Assembly: GCF_963678975.1 (NCBI RefSeq)
Contig: NC_089274.1
Coordinates: 21,413,133 to 21,477,132, forward strand
Length of the DNA stretch: 64,000 nucleotides
Direction of reading: 5' to 3'
Source of the DNA: Dysidea avara
Lineage: Eukaryota; Porifera; Demospongiae; Dictyoceratida; Dysideidae
Below, one piece after another: positions 58,291-64,000 of the stretch (positions are counted from its first letter, which is position 1; every line of letters starts with the position of its first letter). The notes beneath the pieces were generated by a model. The model was not told where the DNA came from, searched no databases, and saw nothing but the letters and a program-made list of their open reading frames with translations. The translations under genes and the position numbers were made by a program.

Positions 58291-60411
58291 ACACAATGCA
58301 CATACTCATGATACACAGGCATTGCCTTTACATCCTTAACAAATAATAACAACATAATTATTTGTGTTAGCTAAGAATCGAGATTCAAGAGATGTCACTG
58401 CAGCTTCTGTAGCATGTCAAGTATTGCTGTCACATTGAAATTTTAGGCATAATCATCCATGATTGGTAATGTTGCTATCACAACTACTATTATAGCTACA
58501 TGGCTACTTTATCATAACGCATGCAATAGCCTAATAGTTGACCTACAACTATAGCCTATATAGCAGGTCTGTCAAATGATCAAATGAATGCATGCTAAGA
58601 TGGAGTTCACCTCACCATATTTGTCTCATATAATGCTTGTTAAATCACTTAAAATTTTTATTTGAATGTAGAGAATCACAAATACTAGCTATAATACAAA
58701 GTACTACAGATAGTCTGTATTTGTGGTGCAGTGCAGAATCAAAGCTATAAACAAACAACATGCAACAAATAATTATAATTAAGATTGAAGCAAGGGACAA
58801 TGAAAACATAGATGCTGTTAAGTATTCGAGTAACTTGGTCAGGGACTTCACTCAGCCACGTTCTGGGATGCCCAACTTTAGAGAGAAATGAAAATTTTTA
58901 TAATTATTTCTATACACACTAAGTAAGCGGCGTGACGGTCAGATGGACAGACGGCTTTTCAGCTTTATATATATAGATGCCCTGCACTGCAACAATAATA
59001 TGCCTTGTGTATAAAGCAAGTGGTAAGATGCCAGAAACTTTCTCACTATTATACAAGCACCACCAGAGGATAGCTACACTATCATACCATTGGTGTTGAC
59101 CATCAGCATTACTCAGACTACTGACCTGGATTCATGAGAACAGATTTTACAAAACCCATCCAAATCACACATCAGGCAAAATCAAACTAACACCACCAGA
59201 GGATAGCTACACTATCATACCATTGGTTTTGACCCTCAGCATTACTCAGAATACTGACCTGGCTTCACGAGAATCAGTGGTGCACAGGTGGATGGACTCT
59301 TGTGGTTGGACAAACACTTTCTGTGTGGTTTTTGCTACATAATATTATCAGCCAGCACAGCCCTGTAATCTCATGTCTGGACTTCAATCATGCTGTACCT
59401 CTATTATGAAGTCTAACCACTCTGCCCCCACCTTTCACAACTTTGTGAGCACTCGTGATACTACTTCGCTTGTCCAATTGCGCAAAATCCTCAGATTTTC
59501 TATCTTATTAGGTGGGAAACTCTACAAGTACTGGAAATAGCCTGAAAGTCAATATATCGATCCATCTCTTGTGTAAATTTCATATGCATGCTTACTTCCC
59601 TTGGCAAGTTGTAATGGCTTAAAATATTTAAAAGCACTTATCTCAAAACTTTTAATGTGCGAATACGAATTGGATCAGTATTCTAAAATCCAGTCACATA
59701 ATGATAGTTGGCTTCTGTGGGTCTAATTCAGGCTTAAGAGAAACATTGGATTGGTGAAGGGAGATTTTCTAGGTCCAGTTTTTACAGCCCTAGATTGTAT
59801 CAAGGACCCAAAGGATTTGGATAATTCTCTTCTTGCTTAAAAAGGGCTATGTGGGCTGATCTTCATGCTTTGACACAAGCCTAGATCTTGAAAGCTGTAA
59901 GTGAAGGTGTATGAATCTATTGTCTTTTTGTATGTGTCCCTACCTAGAGATGGAAAGGCCAGCTTGTGGAAGAAAGGCTGTTTTTAATTTGCGGGGGTAA
60001 TGGTCTCGCGGATATTTGAAAGATTCACGGGATAACGGCCTCGCTGGTAGCTGGAAGGCCCCTTCTTTGATGGTGTGAGTTGTATGAGTAGTTTTCTCTG
60101 ATCGAACATGGCAGGACTCCTTTCAAAAAAATGAACCAGCCTTATATATACTCTCTCTTCCTGTGGTAACTAGACACCTAGCATCCATTGCTGCTGTCCT
60201 TGGCTTTATTTAAGGCCTTAGCAAGGACATTACCCTTCTCCACTTTGGCTGAGAGGGGAAGTTCTCGCCAAAGAGAATGCCAGGAATTTTACCTGTGCAT
60301 ATGGCATACCAGGATGGACAGCCTCTAGTATCCTGGTATGTCTTCACATTACCAATAGGGAATATGGCACACTGCATCAGGCCCACCACCTTTACAGTGG
60401 AGATCTGTATG
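58291..60411. other. Gene-free stretch with a partial tandem duplication
   Basis: A block of about 78 bp ('caccaccagaggatagctacactatcatacc...tgacctgg') occurs at 59049-59130 and 59190-59265, period about 141 bp. At about 58935-58980, on the minus strand, 'tatatataaagctgaaaagccgtctgtcc' matches the tip of the repeat at 62340-62370. No gene was recognised. Confidence 0.5.
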
Positions 60412-60621
60412 TCATGTGTGTTCTCTTAATTGATCTTCTAGTGGATAAAGCCAAGCTGATATTGAAGGAGCAATGCAGTTTAATGTAGCTGTCTGAAGTC
60501 TCAACATTTCTGTCAATTGAGAAGAAAGATATTTATTGAGGAAGTCTTCCATGTACTTATTTATCTGTGATGTCATGTTAGAATCGAGGTTTGGTTTTGG
60601 GTGCTCAGGCCTTACATTCAT
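60412..60621 (-). CDS. Candidate terminal exon of an unidentified minus-strand gene
   Basis: The frame reads MNVRPEHPKPNLDSN...YMEDFLNKYLSSQLTEM...SAWLYPLEDQLREHT with a stop. It is preceded on the minus strand by a good acceptor (acttaactgcag directly before the ATG). The composition looks protein-like and helical, but no family is recognised and no partner exon was proven. It may be a last exon, a whole short frame, or chance. Confidence 0.3.
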   Translation of the reverse strand: MNVRPEHPKPNLDSNMTSQINKYMEDFLNKYLSSQLTEMLRLQTATLNCIAPSISAWLYPLEDQLREHT

Positions 60622-60665
60622 CTGCAGTTAAGTACCTCCTCACTCCTCAGATATTTGTTTAAATA

Positions 60666-60893
60666 CTGTATACGTACAAATTTTCAAGGTACATAATTTT
60701 TGCGGATCAACGAATTTCAGGATTTTTGCGTTTTTATTTTTGAGGATTACTTGCTCTTCACTGAGGTTACCTATTAGAAAGCATAGAGCTAACCCTGATA
60801 ATCGTTAATTTTCAAGGATGAAAATTTTGTGGAAAGCCAAGCAACCGCGAAACCCGCGAAAATTATGTACCTTGAAAATTTTTACGTATATGG
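60666..60893. mobile_element. TA-flanked MITE (228 bp)
   Basis: Ends CTGTATACGTACAAATTTTC and mirror CCATATACGTAAAAATTTTC, flanked by TA (60664-60665, 60894-60895). The interior matches the element at 50236-50462. Confidence 0.8.
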
Positions 60894-61254
60894 TAGTTAG
60901 CTATTATTTCCCATGTGTACCTTCTTTGGGTGTAACTAGGCACTTGACAGCTATAAAGCAGTTTTAGTGGTTAGATTCGAATGAGTGCAATGGACAAGTG
61001 AATGACTGCTATGGATCAACAGCCCAAAGTGGTGGGCCTGAGAATCTGACTGAGTCCACATCTAGCAATGCCTCGGGTTGCCTGGATCCACGTCTAAGGA
61101 CGCCTTAGTTTGGCCTTGTTCAGAGCAACTGAACGATGATAATGACCATCTCCGGTCTCCAGCTAAGGAACAGACAGAGGATTACAGTTGAACTTAATCT
61201 ATCATTGGAACCTGATCCCTTATCACCATCTTTGGTTCTGATTTTCATCTGCAG

Positions 61255-61352
61255 AGTCTGCATAGTTCCTCATTTCCCCACTGCCAATATAAAACTTCTA
61301 GCCTATCCTCCTCTGATTGAGGCAGAACCTCCAGAGCTTCTTGTAATATTTG
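61255..61352 (+). other. Weak plus-strand exon candidate
   Basis: 98 bp bounded by a good acceptor (attttcatctgcag) and donor (TTTG/GTAAGT), open in the frame reading VCIVPHFPTANIK ... EPPELLVIF. No partner exon or family is recognised. Confidence 0.2.
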
Positions 61353-61692
61353 GTAAGTCAGTTTCACCTAAACCAGCCCAGGAGGAGAAGCACAATTTAC
61401 TATTAGTATAAGGCTAGATCATGTGAGTGTTTTTATTATTAGCTTTAAATGCCACTATATTCAGGACATTATAGAAAACTAACTGCATTGTTGAAATGTA
61501 TCTGGAGCCTCTGAAATACACAAGATTAAAAACCTAAGAGGTGTTATACATTGACGAAGACAGGTAGAGTTGATATTTGACTGTTTTATCCAGGATGTGG
61601 CATGGTGGATACAAGTGCATATATATGCATGCTCAACTCCAATAATGCACAAAGAAACCAGCTGTGGAATGGACTGCATTGTAAGTAAAGTA

Positions 61693-62223
61693 TATGTGAC
61701 CCGCTGAGCAAAACTTGAACCTGACTTGTTTGTATAATTCTGTTTTTTTCCATTGAATTACATTGGGCAAAAATCGCGTGCTACATAAATAATTTTATGT
61801 ATGTTTTAATTGCTTCAGTAAACAGTGAAGGAAGACCCGAATTGACATACCAATGGATTTGCCTCTTCATGGAGAGTAAGAATATCTTTGTTTCATTTTT
61901 CTACCATAAAGCAAATGTGAGTTACATGTATTGGTTACATTGTGGTAAAATGTAACTGTATCATCGCCATTTCTAAGTTTGAACAACCATCTTGCTAAAT
62001 AAGCATGGGTATATTTAGGCCCAAAACTATACTTTGATGAATGCCTTCCCATATACAAATCAATTGTTTTACTCTTCTTGTTGTCTATCACTATAACCCC
62101 AAAAGCAACCAGATAAGGCTGAAACTTTAACAGCCCATTGGCTTTTCCATCTAGACAACAAAAGTCAGTTAGAGGAAAATGCAGATAAGTTGGGTTTTCA
62201 CTCAACAGGCCTAGGGTCACATA
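61693..62223. mobile_element. Short-TIR element (TATGTGACCC ends, 531 bp) with a long internal frame
   Basis: TATGTGACCC at the left and GGGTCACATA at the right, each flanked by TA (61691-61692, 62224-62225). A minus-strand frame of about 117 codons runs nearly from the right end (contains DLYMGRHSSKYSFGPKYTHA and LARWLFKLRNGDDTVTFYHN). It is not recognised as a known transposase. Confidence 0.6.
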
Positions 62224-62339
62224 TAGAGTACTTCTTTGGAGTGTAAGATAACTTCGTAAAAGGTTAGTTAGGATTTTGTTGTTTGTTTGAGCTGGTGTTT
62301 AGACTTTGCTGGTTAATAACTTTGTTGTGGTTATCTACT

Positions 62340-62600
62340 ATATAAAGCTGAAATGCTGTCTGTCTGTCCGTGGTCCAGCTAACTCCCAAACGGTAGCACC
62401 GATTGACCCCGGATTTGCTGCATATTGATCGCCATCAAGCCAGCACCAAGGAGTTTATTGATAGAATTTTCTACCATGTCCTGCTGTTGTACAGCCTTGA
62501 AAAATCGCCATTACTACAATTTCGTAAACAGGTATTTTGAGCACAGCTGCTTCCCACTACATGGAATGGTGATTGCAACCCTACGCTGTTGATCTACGTT
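62340..62600 (+). repeat. Repeat with TATATAAAGCTGAAA-type tip
   Basis: 'tctactatataaagctgaaatgctgtctgtctgtccg' followed by 'actcccaaacggtagcaccgattgaccccgg'. A related tip in the opposite orientation is at about 58935-58980. Possibly a Helitron-like or other non-TIR element; only the tip was recognised. Confidence 0.4.
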
Positions 62601-62775
62601 ATAATATACACCCTTTGGTGGTAGTTACATGGTGAATTCTACCGCTATTGTGTCACTATGGAATAAAAGTCTTGAACATTTTTTCTGAGATATGCCACGC
62701 CTAATTTTCGTCAGTGATTGATTGATTGATTGAGTCGGCATGGCCGTTCTTCCCTGGTCAGAGCTAGTTAAATAC

Positions 62776-62870
62776 ATACATACATTACATACATACATAC
62801 ATACATACATATACATTCATACATCATGCATGCATACATGCATATATATATACACACACAATATTACAGA
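62776..62870 (+). repeat. (CATA)n-rich microsatellite
   Basis: Imperfect CATA/CATG repeat with a TATATA core. Confidence 0.85.
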
Positions 62871-64000
62871 CAAAATACAACGTCATACATTATATGTAAG
62901 CAAACACAATAACACAAAATTAGCTACTTTGTTAAAAGACAGATAAAAGGTAGGTTTGCATACTCTCCTTAAAATCATCAAATTGTACATAACTAAATTG
63001 TACATCAGTAATTAACTTCAAACTCTACAAGCCTACTCTTTATACCAAATTGTTTATCCAATGGTGGAATTCATGCCTACAACTAATGAACTAACCTTAC
63101 AATTCAGCAAGAAAGCAAACAGACAGGAAAGTCGAAGTATAATATAATGTGAATTTACAGAAACACACTTACTTTGAAATCCCGTTGCTATGTCAATAGT
63201 ACTGATGTCAGACGTGTCAAACAATTCTAAACAAGGCGCAATGAAGGAAAGCGAGTTTCTGTGCTTCTTGAATGGTAAATAGGTGCATCACAGCAAAGTA
63301 GAAGAGTAATAGTGAGGAATCTCTGCCTGTAGTGATGTCCATTTTACAAAATCCAACTGGACTACAAACAGCACAGGCCTGAACTGAATGGGATAGGAAT
63401 ACAGCTTTGAGTGAGCCAAAGACAAACAGGAGTGGTCGAGGCTACGAATGAGCCGAGAAACTTGAGTTACTGTACATAATAAACTTCTAAGTGAGTAGGA
63501 TGGAATTTATAGTTCACACTTATGGATAACAGTGATAAACTATGGGTATTTGCAGGCCCACCTTTAGTCTAGCCCTGAGCACATGATCAGCTGGAAACTT
63601 TAAAATTCAACTTCACTGTGTACTCAACTGATCAATTATATGGATGCAAAAACCAACTCCATATATCACATACATATACTTGCTGTTTGTTTATTTTTAC
63701 AACATGTGTGTGTCAATGTCAGAAAGATTATACATGAACTTGAATGCCTGCTGCATCAATAATGTCTGTGTTACAACTGGTGAGCTAAATGGATCAATGA
63801 CATGTACATGTATTTAGCTCCTGTAGCAATGCATGTATGGTATTCGAAGGGCAGGCACAATAATTGTTATAGCTCAACCTGCACGAAGGGCAGGTACCGC
63901 AACTAGTTGCTACATAAATGTAAACAACATAGTCATCCTTATAGTTTATGCTGAGTGAGTATGGCTACCATGTATTGGATGGTTAGTGTGACACAATTCG
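62871..64000. other. Right end of window; weak minus-strand exon candidate
   Basis: On the minus strand an ATG at 63342 opens a frame with a hydrophobic stretch (SSLLLFYFAVMHLF). A second frame ending LELFDTSDISTIDIATGFQ meets a good donor (AAA/GTAAGT at 63173), but the two frames do not join without an unseen intron. A tandem 'gaagggcaggcac' word occurs at about 63846 and 63886. Nothing else was recognised. Confidence 0.25.

Overview
This is eukaryotic, AT-rich, intron-containing animal DNA. Exon structure, GT-AG introns of a few tens of bases to several kilobases, TATA/CRE promoters, tRNA-derived SINE-like repeats, non-LTR retrotransposon pieces and many MITEs are all visible. The gene content (a CSB/ERCC6 ortholog, an apolipoprotein-D-like lipocalin, and a death-domain protein with an uncharacterised C-terminal domain) fits an early-branching metazoan, most likely a demosponge. 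The phylum is inferred, not proven.

Layout. 1-3.5 kb: repeats and a relic of a lipocalin exon. 3.5-5.8 kb (+): pseudogene of the C-terminal half of a P-glycoprotein-type ABCB transporter. 6.68-11.24 kb (+): an intact four-exon secreted lipocalin with a 414-bp long-TIR element in intron 2. 12.2-13.4 kb and 23.2-26.0 kb: two copies of a segmental duplication, each holding an intronless minus-strand gene for a small HNH-nuclease-like protein behind a CRE-TATA promoter. Between them lie a LINE 3' end (14.4-15.3 kb), a satellite of about 4.6 kb in two grades (15.5-20.1 kb), a dispersed repeat, and the N-terminal half of an ABCB pseudogene (21.2-22.9 kb). 26-33.6 kb is a gene-free, transposon-derived stretch.

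34.3-47.55 kb (+): ERCC6/CSB, modelled in 22 exons with consistent phases (about 1363 aa). Its introns carry several MITEs; one sits exactly on a splice donor and duplicates it. 47.67-53.11 kb (-): a four-exon death-domain gene, tail to tail with ERCC6 (112 bp between stop codons). 53.5-64 kb: long-TIR elements, decayed LINEs, a hAT MITE nested in a LINE, and a few weak exon candidates at 60-63 kb.

Functionally, ERCC6 serves transcription-coupled DNA repair in the nucleus, the death-domain protein is probably an intracellular adaptor in cell-death or immune signalling, and the lipocalin is a secreted carrier. Nothing links them into one pathway. Recurrent throughout the window is a short near-palindrome (core CTCTATTAGAG, often extended to GACTGCTCTATTAGAGTATC), seen more than 25 times in whole or degenerate form. 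Exon boundaries come from reading-frame continuity and GT/AG signals, not from transcripts.
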